Source: Elgaria multicarinata webbii
Lineage: Eukaryota; Chordata; Lepidosauria; Squamata; Anguidae
Length of the DNA: 64,000 bases
Direction: 5' to 3'
Assembly (NCBI RefSeq): GCF_023053635.1
Contig: NC_086192.1
Span: forward strand, 14,608,001-14,672,000
The first letter of the stretch is position 1. Every line of letters begins with the position of its first letter. The translations under genes and the position numbers were made by a program. Below the pieces are notes generated by a model. The model did not search any database. It had not been told where the DNA came from and saw only the letters and a list, made by a program, of their open reading frames with translations. Below are positions 55,401 to 58,977 of this stretch, piece after piece.

Positions 55401-58400
55401 TCTCGGCTGCGTGTGCCTGCCAATGCAGGAAAAGGGCATCGGGGGTCCTACTCACTGACCTACCGACAAGGGCCAGGAGGCTGGAGGGTACTGAGGCTAG
55501 GGCTTTCTCAGTGGTGGCTCCGTGCGTGCTCCTGTGCATTCTTGATGTCCCAGTGCTGCTGTCTTGCGTCTGCCCTACTCCATTTCATAGAATCATAGAA
55601 CAGCAGAGTGGGAAGGGGCCTACAAGGCCATCCAGTCCAACCCCCTGCTCAAGGCAGGAATCCACCCTAAAGCATCCCTGACAGAGGGCTGTCCAGCTGC
55701 CTCTTGAAGGCCTATAGTGTGGGAGAGCCCACAACCTCACCAGGCAACTGATTCCATTGTCGTACTGCTCTAACGGTCAGTACGTTTTTCCTGATCATAG
55801 AATCATGGAATAGCAGAGTTGGAAGGGGCCTACAAGGCCATCGAGTCCAACCCCCTGCTCAAGGCAGGAATCCACCCTAAAGCATCCCTGACAGAGGGCT
55901 GTCCAGCTGCCTGGCGGCCTCCGGACGGTTTGGCTAGATCCCATCAGCCCCACCAGCATGGCCAATTATTGGAGATTATGGCAGTTGGAGTCCAAAACAT
56001 CTAGAGGCCCCCCGCCGGTCCTGGATTGAGATGGTCTTGAGTAAGTCTCTCTCTCCCAGCTCATTGACTCGGGCTCTCTTTAGGTTGAGACGCAAGGGAT
56101 TGGGCCCGCTGGCACCTGCGCTCCACTTCCCCATGTACGTCTCGCGGGGCTTGCGCACATCCGGGAGTGGAGCGACCGGCCCAACGGGCGAGTCGGCGGG
56201 TCTCGCCACGGCCCTGCGCTGCAACTTCCGCGCGAGCCACTGCCGAGAAAGGCAGCCCCGTCACGTGGGCCTGAACGGCTCGGCCTTCTGTGTCAGGCAC
56301 TGCCAGGCAGGCACTGTTGCCTAGCAACTGTGCTGGATCCCCGAGAAGCTGACATCAACCGTGGCATGCGACGGCCAGGAGATGGGGGGGGGGCGACGTG
56401 GCTGGCATCGCCGGCTGTGAATGAAAGGCACAGAACTCCGACTCCCTGTGTAGTAAAACAAGGGGAGCCGATGCGTCGGACTACAACTCCCAGCATGCAT
56501 GCCCCAGCCGGTCCAGTACATCTGGCGGGGAAAGTCTACCATGTGCAGTTCAGTGGAGGCTGGTGGCTCCGACGTCAGTGGGGCAGTGAATCCACTCCTG
56601 GTTTCAGTCTGAACCGGTCAGGAGCTTTGGACCTTGGAGGGCTCCTTTCGAGCTCTGACTGGTTCGGAATGAAACCCGGAGTGGATTCAGCGCCCTGCTG
56701 GCATGGGAGCCTCCGCTGTCCGCCAGTTCCCCACACAATTGATTTTTTTTTTTTAATTTTAATTCCTTAAGGGTACTTTTAATAACTGGGAGCCTGGCAC
56801 TCCGCAAGGCAAAGTGCCACCCTCCGGCGCCGTCTTTTAGTTCAGAAGAGCGGTTTTGGTTTTTTGGAGCCTTTTCTTCCAGCCTCCCGGGTTCGCCTCC
56901 CGGGAAATGAGTGTCTTGTACACCTTCCGTGGCAGCCATTGTAGGAACGGGCAAGCCAAACATTTGCAGCCCGGGTGGCGGGATGAGGGTTCATTTTGGA
57001 GAAAAGTTGGGATTTTCTGGCAATTCCAGGAGGGACGCATCATAGAATCATAGAAAAGCAGAGTTGGAAGGGGCCTACAAAGCCATCTAGTCCAACCCCC
57101 TGCTCAAGGCAGGAATCCACCCCTGCGTTACCTGGGGACGACGGGATTTGCAGGCCAAGGCCTCCGGTGGGTGTGCCGTGTCGGGGAAGGCCGCCCTTAA
57201 AATGTGAGGCAAGGAGATGTTGCAGTTTTTGGAAGCCCCAGATGTTTGCCCCGTGAGCTCCTTGAAGTCAGGGACCGTCTTCCCTTCCAATTGCTCTGCC
57301 GAGGGTGACACACACAGCCCCCCAAGCAGGGCACGGGGCCTCCCGCTGCTCCAGCAAGTGGCCCCGGGAGAAGGGTGCCATCTAGCCATCGTGGTTAACG
57401 GCTGCAGAGGAATCAACCGACCTGGGTCTGCACACTTGAGTAGCCACGAAACGTCTCGGTGGAGCCGATGGAGATACGCTTGAATCTCAGTCTCCACACA
57501 CATGTCTCCAGTGTGGTCCTCGTTTTCTCCCTCCCTTTCTGCCAGGGGTATTGGACCCCTTTCAGGCCGCATTCCAGGGGTGGTCGGGATAGACCTTAGA
57601 GTCGAGAAACCAGCGCGACGGGCGGGTCGGTGGGTCTCGCTCGGGCACCGGCGTTTCCCCCTGGCCCTGCCGAGGGCGCCACGCCGTTCGGAGCCAACCT
57701 TGGGAACGGGGCAGGGCCCCCAATAGAAACGCCAGCCTTGTTTTAACTTAAAAGCTCTGACTGGCAGCAACCGTGCTGCAGGGGAGGCGTTTCGGTCGGG
57801 TGCAAAAGCTGGGAAATGGTTGGCAGTCAGGGGGAAACGGGTGGGGAAAGGGTGAACCCCGGATAAGGGCCCACAGGCCTGCGGTTCCCCACCCTGGCAG
57901 TAGACCCGTTGACCTCAAATGGACTGAAGTTGGATCTGATCCCCGGCCGTCTTCAAGGGCAGCCCTACGTGAAGCGCGTTCCAGCGGGGATTGAACCGGT
58001 TTAGATGCTTCCGTTGGATCTAACGCGGCTTTTCGTTCCGTCCTCCTTTCCTTTCCCCGAAGACACCGTTTCCAGCAAGCTGCAAAGCAACAACGTTTAC
58101 ACCATCGCCAAGCGCAACGTCGAGGGCCAGGACATGCTGTACCAGTCGCTGAAGCTCACCAACGGAATCTGGATACTTGCTGAGCTGCGCATTCAGCCGG
58201 GCAACCCCAACTACACGGTAAGGGGCCGGAGACACCTCCGTCCTCCCTGGGCGCTCCTGGGATATTTCCAGCCTGACCTGGAATAGGCCCTGGGTGTAGT
58301 GGTGCCCAGTTCCTTTTTTTTTTCTTCACAAATTCAAATGAAGTTCCTAGTCCTCATGAGGTGATGATGCCTTAGGGCAGGTAAAATATATATAAGGGCT

Positions 58401-58977
58401 TTAAAAAAACACCTTAGTTAATCTTACCAGCTGCAGTCCTTTGGGGCGCGATCCTATGCATGTTTAGAGAGGACGAAGGCCTACAATCCTATGCATGTTT
58501 AGACAGGAAGAAGGCCTACAATCCTATGCATGTTTAGAGAAGACGAAGGCCTACAATCCTGTGCATGTTTAGAGAGGGCGAAGGCCTACAATCCTATGCA
58601 TGTTTAGACAGGAAGAAGGCCTACAATGCTATGCATGTTTAGACAGGAAAAGGCCCTACAATCTTATGCATGTTTAGAGAGGACGAAGGCCTACAATCCT
58701 ATACATGTTTAGACAGGAAGAAGGCCTACAATCCTATGCATGTTTAGAGAGGAACAGGTCCTACAATTCTATGCATGTTTAGACAGTCGAATTGGGGGTG
58801 GGGGGGTACCACAACCTTCGTTTCCGGTTTCTTTTTCTGCCCTCCACCCCGCCCTCTGGGTGCTTGAATTCCCTTGAAATAATCCAGATTTCTCTCCCGC
58901 AGCTCTCTCTGAAATGCCGCGCTCCAGAAGTGTCCCACTACGTCTACCAGGTCTATGACGGCATTTTGAAAAACTAA
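19461..58977 (+). CDS. AP2B1: AP2B1, AP-2 complex subunit beta (complete, 21 coding exons, 951 aa)
   Basis: The 21 coding exons listed below join to 2,856 nt, 951 residues plus TAA, with every junction in phase. The protein starts [20 protein letters not shown] and ends [11 protein letters not shown], and is nearly identical to human AP2B1 as I recall it. The beta-2 subunit is half of the AP-2 core heterodimer, which links cargo and PIP2 membranes to clathrin at the plasma membrane in endocytosis. Residues 1 to about 590 are the helical trunk. A hinge carries the clathrin box LLNLD (631-635). The appendage from about 720 keeps the partner-binding Tyr829, Trp855 and Tyr902 (human 815, 841 and 888 plus 14). 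The 14-residue difference is the microexon at 37,406. Exon 8 ends in a GC donor. A few appendage residues differ from mammals (for example [19 protein letters not shown]). Confidence 0.97.
19966..20695 (-). repeat. Minisatellite, about 68-bp unit (dimer of a 34-bp monomer), about 11 units
   Basis: Repeats of CTCTAAACCTTCATAGTAT, then TAGGACGTTTTTCTGCCTG, then AACATGCACAGGATGG. Read on the minus strand, each unit is two 34-bp halves, one starting ATCCTGTGCATGTTCAGGC and one AATACTATGAAGGTTTAGAG; both resemble the monomer at 58,450-58,790. Some units lack the stretch between TAGTAT and TTTTCTG (about 20,070, 20,270 and 20,325), a deletion variant that itself was amplified. It lies in the AP2B1 intron before coding exon 2. 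Confidence 0.93.
20700..21780. other. AP2B1: AP2B1 intron, no gene or named repeat
   Basis: Open frames on both strands have no recognisable similarity and no splice signals that would fit the transcript. AATTTTCTGCTTTGGGAAATT-like patches near 20,880 suggest an old MITE that I cannot classify. Confidence 0.4.
21785..21890 (+). CDS. AP2B1: AP2B1 coding exon 2
   Basis: It encodes [20 protein letters not shown] to MTVGKDV; the acceptor TTTCCAG precedes it and the donor is GTGAAG. It is the first helix pair of the trunk. Confidence 0.96.
22266..22401 (+). CDS. AP2B1: AP2B1 coding exon 3
   Basis: It encodes [19 protein letters not shown] to MAVNSFVK, with a TTTAG acceptor and a GTAACT donor. 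Confidence 0.97.
22606..22851 (+). CDS. AP2B1: AP2B1 coding exon 4
   Basis: It encodes [19 protein letters not shown] to DLIADSNPM, 82 codons, phase 0 at both ends. The donor is GTGAGG. Its third positions are much more GC-rich than those of the 3' exons. Confidence 0.97.
23019..23117. mobile_element. Palindromic MITE with ZNF143-like arms
   Basis: Arms of about 47 nt meet around a single base at 23,068, with one mismatch seen. Each arm has GGACTACAACTCCCAGCAT or its inverse. It belongs to the same family as 24,789-24,910. Confidence 0.85.
23215..23735 (-). mobile_element. tRNA-derived SINE, minus strand
   Basis: The tRNA-like head lies at about 23,658-23,735. On the minus strand it reads GGCCTAGTGGTTAGAGTGTT, then GACTGGGAGTCGGGAGATCC and GGGTTCGAGTCCCCACT (B box). 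The body is CACAGGGTTGCT-type sequence at the low-coordinate side. It is related to 39,672-39,902 and is not a functional tRNA. Confidence 0.75.
24789..24910. mobile_element. hAT-like palindromic MITE, 122 bp, with 8-bp target duplication
   Basis: It begins CAGCCTTCCTCAACCTGGGG and ends with the inverse, CCCCAGGTTGAGGAAGGCTG. The arms are about 58 nt with two mismatches. It is flanked by a perfect direct 8-mer CCTTAGAT at 24,781-24,788 and 24,911-24,918. A CAG-initial terminus and an 8-bp duplication are hAT hallmarks. The left arm contains ACTACAACTCCCAGAATGC, matching the ZNF143/THAP11 consensus. Confidence 0.88.
25015..25205 (+). CDS. AP2B1: AP2B1 coding exon 5
   Basis: It encodes [20 protein letters not shown] to [11 protein letters not shown], with a CCAG acceptor and a GTAGCG donor. 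Confidence 0.97.
25905..26126 (+). CDS. AP2B1: AP2B1 coding exon 6
   Basis: It encodes [18 protein letters not shown] to NINLIVQK, with a GCAG acceptor behind a poly-C tract. One visible change from human is His for Asn in [10 protein letters not shown]. Confidence 0.97.
26365..26430 (-). mobile_element. L2-like LINE tail fragment
   Basis: ATTTATTTATTTATTACATT is followed by TATACCGCCCAATAGCC, the inverted tail. Confidence 0.65.
26898..27018 (+). CDS. AP2B1: AP2B1 coding exon 7
   Basis: It encodes [19 protein letters not shown] to [10 protein letters not shown], with a CCCCAG acceptor and a GTAAGG donor. Confidence 0.97.
27105..27610 (+). mobile_element. Non-autonomous Helitron, about 506 bp
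   Basis: It starts TCTCTCTATCTATCTATC after an A (27,104) and ends GTACAGCTAG before a T (27,611). Just inside the 3' end is a hairpin, CGGCGTA-TGT-TACGCCG (27,583-27,599). TC start, CTAG end, A/T insertion site, 3' hairpin and lack of target duplication are the Helitron rules. The interior has a direct repeat CAGCTGATACAGGT (about 27,157 and 27,199) and a GC-rich core. It lies in the intron before AP2B1 exon 8. Confidence 0.85.
27815..27910 (+). CDS. AP2B1: AP2B1 coding exon 8 (GC splice donor)
   Basis: It encodes [20 protein letters not shown] to CAIKVE, 32 codons. The intron starts GCAAGT at 27,911, an otherwise perfect donor consensus with C at +2. The phase-0 join to exon 9 (QSAERC) shows this is the real border. 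Confidence 0.96.
28172..28690 (-). mobile_element. L2-like LINE 3' end, minus strand
   Basis: On the minus strand it reads [36 protein letters not shown] and [14 protein letters not shown], then the CCGCCCAAAGAGCTCCGGC tail and (AATA)n. Confidence 0.88.
28695..29583 (+). mobile_element. DNA-transposon MITE split by LINE tails
   Basis: Parts at about 28,695-28,740 and 29,108-29,583 match the uninterrupted copy at 42,857-43,387 (for example GAACTCCACGGTGGAGTTTT and AACACTCCACGCTGAATAT). The middle is LINE-tail sequence in both orientations, so LINEs entered after the MITE. No intact coding sequence is present. Confidence 0.8.
29995..30110 (+). CDS. AP2B1: AP2B1 coding exon 9
   Basis: It encodes [20 protein letters not shown] to FRKYPN plus two bases of Lys, with an ACAG acceptor and a GTAAGTG donor. 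Confidence 0.97.
30276..30441 (+). CDS. AP2B1: AP2B1 coding exon 10
   Basis: It encodes [19 protein letters not shown] to EGFHDESTQ. The intron before it is short (165 nt). Confidence 0.97.
31285..31383 (+). CDS. AP2B1: AP2B1 coding exon 11
   Basis: It encodes [19 protein letters not shown] to VLSLATQ, 33 codons, phase 0. Confidence 0.97.
31783..32335 (-). mobile_element. L2-like LINE 3' end, minus strand
   Basis: On the minus strand it reads [40 protein letters not shown] and [14 protein letters not shown], with the inverted CCGCCCAGAGAGCCCTGGC tail. Confidence 0.88.
32616..32875 (+). CDS. AP2B1: AP2B1 coding exon 12 (end of trunk)
   Basis: It encodes [20 protein letters not shown] to [10 protein letters not shown], reaching the hinge, with a TTTAG acceptor and a GTAAAG donor. 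Confidence 0.97.
33000..33310 (+). repeat. Unclassified repeat with coding-like segment, plus strand
   Basis: It reads [39 protein letters not shown] and more. It matches the inverted copy at 11,150-11,470 at the protein level. Family unknown. Confidence 0.6.
33929..34121 (+). CDS. AP2B1: AP2B1 coding exon 13 (hinge, clathrin box)
   Basis: It encodes [19 protein letters not shown] to LLGGGLDSL, including the clathrin box LLNLD at residues 631-635 in the run [11 protein letters not shown]. The acceptor follows a long poly-C run. Confidence 0.97.
34122..35520. other. AP2B1: AP2B1 intron, no gene or named repeat
   Basis: I see no supported coding frame, named repeat or tandem array here. Composition is mildly GC-rich. 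Confidence 0.45.
35527..35640. mobile_element. Palindromic MITE with ZNF143-like arms
   Basis: TAGCCTTTCTCAACCTGG opens it and CCAGGCTGGGAAAGGCTA closes it. The centre is CATCATCCCTCAGGGATGATG. It is an older member of the 24,789 family with several arm mismatches. Confidence 0.8.
35655..35880 (+). mobile_element. CR1-related LINE 3' end
   Basis: It reads [20 protein letters not shown] and [13 protein letters not shown], like the CR1 RT C-terminus, preceded by CAGAGTGCAGGGCTAGATGG. A foldback piece with TTGGATTACAACTCCCAT follows at about 35,890. Confidence 0.7.
36640..37060 (-). mobile_element. L2-like LINE 3' ends, minus strand (two tails)
   Basis: The inverted tail TACCGCCCCATAGCTGAAGC occurs twice (about 36,650 and 36,750). 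The second continues into RT sequence ([20 protein letters not shown] on the minus strand). Confidence 0.82.
37406..37447 (+). CDS. AP2B1: AP2B1 microexon 14, 42 nt, alternative
   Basis: It encodes exactly [14 protein letters not shown], phase 0 at both ends, so skipping it keeps the frame and gives a 937-residue protein. The upstream tract of about 65 nt is almost pure pyrimidine before TTGCAG, and the donor is GTAAGT. It matches the 14-residue insert I recall for the longer human isoform. It lies in the hinge just after the clathrin box. Confidence 0.93.
38282..38483. mobile_element. Long-TIR MITE (CAGTGGAGGCTGGTGGCTCC family)
   Basis: The ends are inverted: CAGTAGAGGCTGGTGGCTCC against GGAGCCACCAGCCTTCACTG. 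The arms continue for about 80 nt with mismatches. A second copy lies at 56,551-56,718, and partial ones at about 31,450 and 39,416. Confidence 0.8.
38694..38812 (-). mobile_element. CR1 LINE tail fragment, minus strand
   Basis: CATAGAATCCTAGAACACTA is followed by CATCGAGTCCAACCCCCTG and GTCCAGCTGCCTCT. Confidence 0.85.
39185..39331 (+). CDS. AP2B1: AP2B1 coding exon 15 (hinge to appendage)
   Basis: It encodes [20 protein letters not shown] to GFVAPKS, 49 codons. It is Pro/Ser-rich hinge sequence followed by [14 protein letters not shown]. Confidence 0.96.
39416..39515 (+). mobile_element. Partial long-TIR MITE
   Basis: AGTGGAGGCTGGTGCCTCCG and CGCTCCAGGTTTCAGCCCGA match the left arm of the 38,282 family; the right arm is lost. 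Confidence 0.65.
39672..39902 (+). mobile_element. tRNA-derived SINE with LINE-like tail
   Basis: The tRNA-like head is TGGCGTAGTGGCTAAAGTGT, then CTGGGAGTCGGGAGATCCGG and GTTCTAGTCCCC. The body is GGGCCAGTCACAGACTCTCA and CACCTCACAGGGTTCTTGTT. The tail GGTGGGATATAAATGCAAT then (AATA)n resembles the LINE tails here. Confidence 0.82.
39905..40190 (+). mobile_element. Sauria-type SINE
   Basis: The head is CTCGTGTGGCGCAGAGTTGC and GAGTTCGATCCC. The body is GTAAAATGAGTACCCAGTTA, GGGGAAGGCAACGGCAAACC and AGTGCTTGCACGAGAGGTTC, ending CCTTCCCCTTTC. This matches my memory of squamate Sauria SINEs, mobilised by BovB LINEs. It is the best clade marker in the window. Confidence 0.72.
40252..40366. mobile_element. 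Palindromic MITE, source-like motif of two minisatellites
   Basis: AATCCTATGCATGTTTAGAC with the following AGAAAAAAGGCCTACA faces its inverse around a short unpaired centre; the arms are about 45 nt. The arm is essentially the monomer of the arrays at 58,450 and, inverted, at 19,966. Confidence 0.82.
40513..40658 (+). CDS. AP2B1: AP2B1 coding exon 16 (appendage start)
   Basis: It encodes [20 protein letters not shown] to IQFNKN. Several conservative changes from mammals lie here ([21 protein letters not shown]), making it one of the least conserved exons of the gene. Confidence 0.97.
41284..41766 (-). mobile_element. CR1 LINE 3' end, minus strand
   Basis: The tail CATAGAATCATAGAATGG and the RT C-terminus on the minus strand are as in other CR1 copies. 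Confidence 0.9.
41785..41926 (-). mobile_element. CR1 LINE fragment, minus strand, next to AP2B1 exon 17
   Basis: TCATACTGCTCGAACAGTCA to GAGAAGAGATCCTGGCCC repeats a segment also present in the previous copy but with different substitutions, so it is a separate insertion or an older fragment. Confidence 0.85.
42003..42132 (+). CDS. AP2B1: AP2B1 coding exon 17
   Basis: It encodes [20 protein letters not shown] to [11 protein letters not shown]1 fragment ends 76 bases upstream of it. Confidence 0.97.
42771..42856 (+). repeat. 86-bp direct repeat, left copy
   Basis: GTCCTGATACGTCACAAGTA to GAAATGTGATATTGG. The right copy lies at 43,412-43,498, about 85-90% identical by eye. It ends exactly where the MITE begins. 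Confidence 0.85.
42857..43387 (+). mobile_element. Non-autonomous DNA transposon, about 531 bp
   Basis: The terminal inverted repeats are CTCAGTTCAGATAAC and GTTGTCTGAACTGAG. The interior is shared with 28,695-29,583. Superfamily undecided because no target duplication is visible. No transposase frame. Confidence 0.8.
43412..43498 (+). repeat. 86-bp direct repeat, right copy
   Basis: GTCCCAATACGTCACAGGTA to GAAACGTGATACTGG. It pairs with 42,771-42,856. Confidence 0.85.
44057..44443 (-). mobile_element. CR1 LINE 3' end, minus strand
   Basis: The tail CATAGAATCATAGAATAGCA lies at the low-coordinate end and the RT C-terminal segment follows on the minus strand. Confidence 0.92.
44885..45394 (+). 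mobile_element. L2-like LINE 3' end
   Basis: It reads [20 protein letters not shown], then [20 protein letters not shown] and [16 protein letters not shown]. The tail is CCGCCCAGAGAGCTCCGGC with (AATA)n. Confidence 0.92.
45468..45700 (+). repeat. Interspersed repeat shared with 48,700-48,925
   Basis: TTCCCTTTCTATTACAATGC and GAAGCCGTCACCGCCTATGG recur 3.2 kb downstream. This copy lacks about 30 bp (after GAGATGGCC). It ends in a foldback ZNF143-type piece. Confidence 0.75.
46690..47115. repeat. Unclassified MITE-like region with CATGGGTTGT motifs
   Basis: ACAACCCATGG, CATGGGTTGT and AACCATGG-type words recur in both orientations (46,727, 46,799, 46,867, 47,028 and 47,090). Similar words are at 19,060, 30,690, 41,070, 45,985 and 49,500. 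This suggests decayed DNA transposons with repeated subterminal motifs. Confidence 0.45.
47450..47575 (+). repeat. Fragment of a common amniote repeat
   Basis: CTTACCTGGGAGTAAGCCC, then GTTGAACTCAGTGGGACTT and ACTTCTGTGTAGGCACG. A shorter relative lies at about 1,398-1,430 (GCTTACCGGGGAGTAAGCC). Family name unknown. Confidence 0.55.
48362..48446 (+). CDS. AP2B1: AP2B1 coding exon 18 (appendage)
   Basis: It encodes [19 protein letters not shown] to EDGKM plus one base of Glu. It includes Tyr829 of the appendage sandwich site (human Tyr815). Confidence 0.97.
48700..48925 (+). repeat. Interspersed repeat shared with 45,468-45,700
   Basis: This is the fuller copy, including TTTAGTCTGTGCTTAAACAC. 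It is probably LINE-derived. It ends about 95 bases before AP2B1 exon 19. Confidence 0.75.
49021..49107 (+). CDS. AP2B1: AP2B1 coding exon 19 (appendage platform)
   Basis: It encodes [19 protein letters not shown] to ECHLNA. It includes Trp855 (human Trp841), the core of the platform that binds ARH, epsin and beta-arrestin type ligands. Confidence 0.97.
49905..50060 (+). mobile_element. tRNA-derived SINE, diverged
   Basis: GTAGAGCCTTTGCTTTGCGC, then GAAACCCTGGAGAGCTGATG and GACAGTACTAGGCTAGC match the family at 11,495. Confidence 0.6.
50080..51740. other. AP2B1: AP2B1 intron 19, GC-rich, no gene recognised
   Basis: Several open frames on both strands lack similarity to known proteins and fit chance in GC-rich DNA. 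An ACTACAACTCCCGTTAT piece lies at about 51,400. Confidence 0.45.
51755..52725 (+). mobile_element. Three CR1-related LINE ends in a row
   Basis: Pieces at about 51,755-51,915, 51,945-52,310 and 52,480-52,725 share CCAGTTGCTGGGGAACATGG and TGGACCCTTGGTCTGATCCA. The middle one reads [21 protein letters not shown] (GAT)n microsatellite lies at about 52,300. Confidence 0.78.
52795..52945. repeat. Near-perfect palindrome, about 150 bp, no spacer
   Basis: Arms of about 74 bases meet at 52,869/52,870 inside GGACGACGCGTCGTCC. The only difference I see is one extra base near the outer third (AAAGGCCC against GGGCCGTTT). The arms run from AAAAGAGAAGGGGAGGAAG inward to TTGTAATAAATTGG. No target duplication or resemblance to the other MITEs was seen. 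Confidence 0.92.
53100..53420. promoter_or_regulatory. Intronic CpG-rich block (candidate CpG island)
   Basis: CpG is dense and repeats are absent. GGCCAATCAATAG (CCAAT box) lies at about 53,207. It is inside the last large intron of AP2B1. Whether it is a promoter is inferred. Confidence 0.35.
53858..54246 (-). mobile_element. L2-like LINE 3' end, minus strand
   Basis: It is close to the copy at 31,783-32,335 (CTTAACCTGGCGCCGGAAAG). It is interrupted at about 54,247 by CR1 and resumes with TATATTCACTTTGGGAGAGG at about 54,362. Confidence 0.88.
54247..54362 (-). mobile_element. CR1 LINE fragment nested in L2-like LINE
   Basis: ATCATAGAATCATAGAATAG to GACAGATGGCTGTCCAGCT. It splits a sentence of L2 sequence that is continuous in the copy near 32,150. 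Confidence 0.88.
54388..55195 (-). mobile_element. L2-like LINE RT fragment, minus strand
   Basis: On the minus strand it reads [20 protein letters not shown]-type RT sequence, then [11 protein letters not shown] and [20 protein letters not shown]. It is one of the longest RT stretches here, with a few breaks. Confidence 0.9.
55200..55580 (+). mobile_element. L2-like LINE RT fragment, plus strand
   Basis: AGATTACTGCAGTGCACGCT and GGGCTGCCCTTGAAGACTAT encode a decayed [14 protein letters not shown] relative, in head-to-head contact with the previous LINE. Confidence 0.7.
55585..55916 (-). mobile_element. Two CR1 LINE tails in tandem, minus strand
   Basis: CATAGAATCATAGAACAGCA at 55,587 and ATAGAATCATGGAATAGCAG at 55,797 each start a CR1 3' end in the same orientation; the second may have inserted into the first. 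Confidence 0.88.
56476..56500 (+). promoter_or_regulatory. ZNF143/THAP11-type site in a decayed foldback repeat
   Basis: GGACTACAACTCCCAGCATG with C following is a complete match to the family consensus ACTACA-N-CTCCCAGMATGC as I recall it. Binding is untested. Confidence 0.5.
56551..56718. mobile_element. Long-TIR MITE, second copy
   Basis: CAGTGGAGGCTGGTGGCTCC on the left and GGGAGCCTCCGCTG on the right. The inner arms TCCACTCCTGGTTTCAGTCT and GAAACCCGGAGTGGATT pair. It belongs to the same family as 38,282-38,483. Confidence 0.8.
57039..57122 (-). mobile_element. CR1 LINE tail fragment, minus strand
   Basis: ATCATAGAATCATAGAAAAG to GGCAGGAATCCACC. Confidence 0.88.
58063..58217 (+). CDS. 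AP2B1: AP2B1 coding exon 20 (appendage platform)
   Basis: It encodes [19 protein letters not shown] to QPGNPNYT, including Tyr902 (human Tyr888). The preceding intron, 8,955 bp, is the largest of the gene. Confidence 0.97.
58450..58790 (+). repeat. Minisatellite, 35-bp unit, about 9.7 copies
   Basis: Units start AATCCTATGCATGTTTAGA every 35 bases (58,451, 58,486, 58,521 and so on) and end GGCCTAC. Two subtypes, GAGAGGACGAAGG and GACAGGAAGAAGG, partly alternate, giving a 70-bp higher-order pattern. It lies in the last AP2B1 intron, ending about 112 bases before exon 21. Confidence 0.95.
58903..58977 (+). CDS. AP2B1: AP2B1 coding exon 21 (stop)
   Basis: It encodes [20 protein letters not shown] then ILKN and TAA at 58,975-58,977. 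Human has SQYIYQVYDS here, as I recall. Confidence 0.97.
   Translation, partial: LSLKCRAPEVSHYVYQVYDGILKN

Noticed and set aside
57087-57770. 227-residue minus-strand frame downstream of a CR1 tail
   Set aside because: It partly reads through the CR1 fragment, and the rest has no similarity or gene structure that I can support.
58450-58790. Regular 35-bp spacing like a CRISPR array
   Set aside because: The whole unit repeats with no unique spacers, and this is vertebrate DNA. It is a minisatellite.
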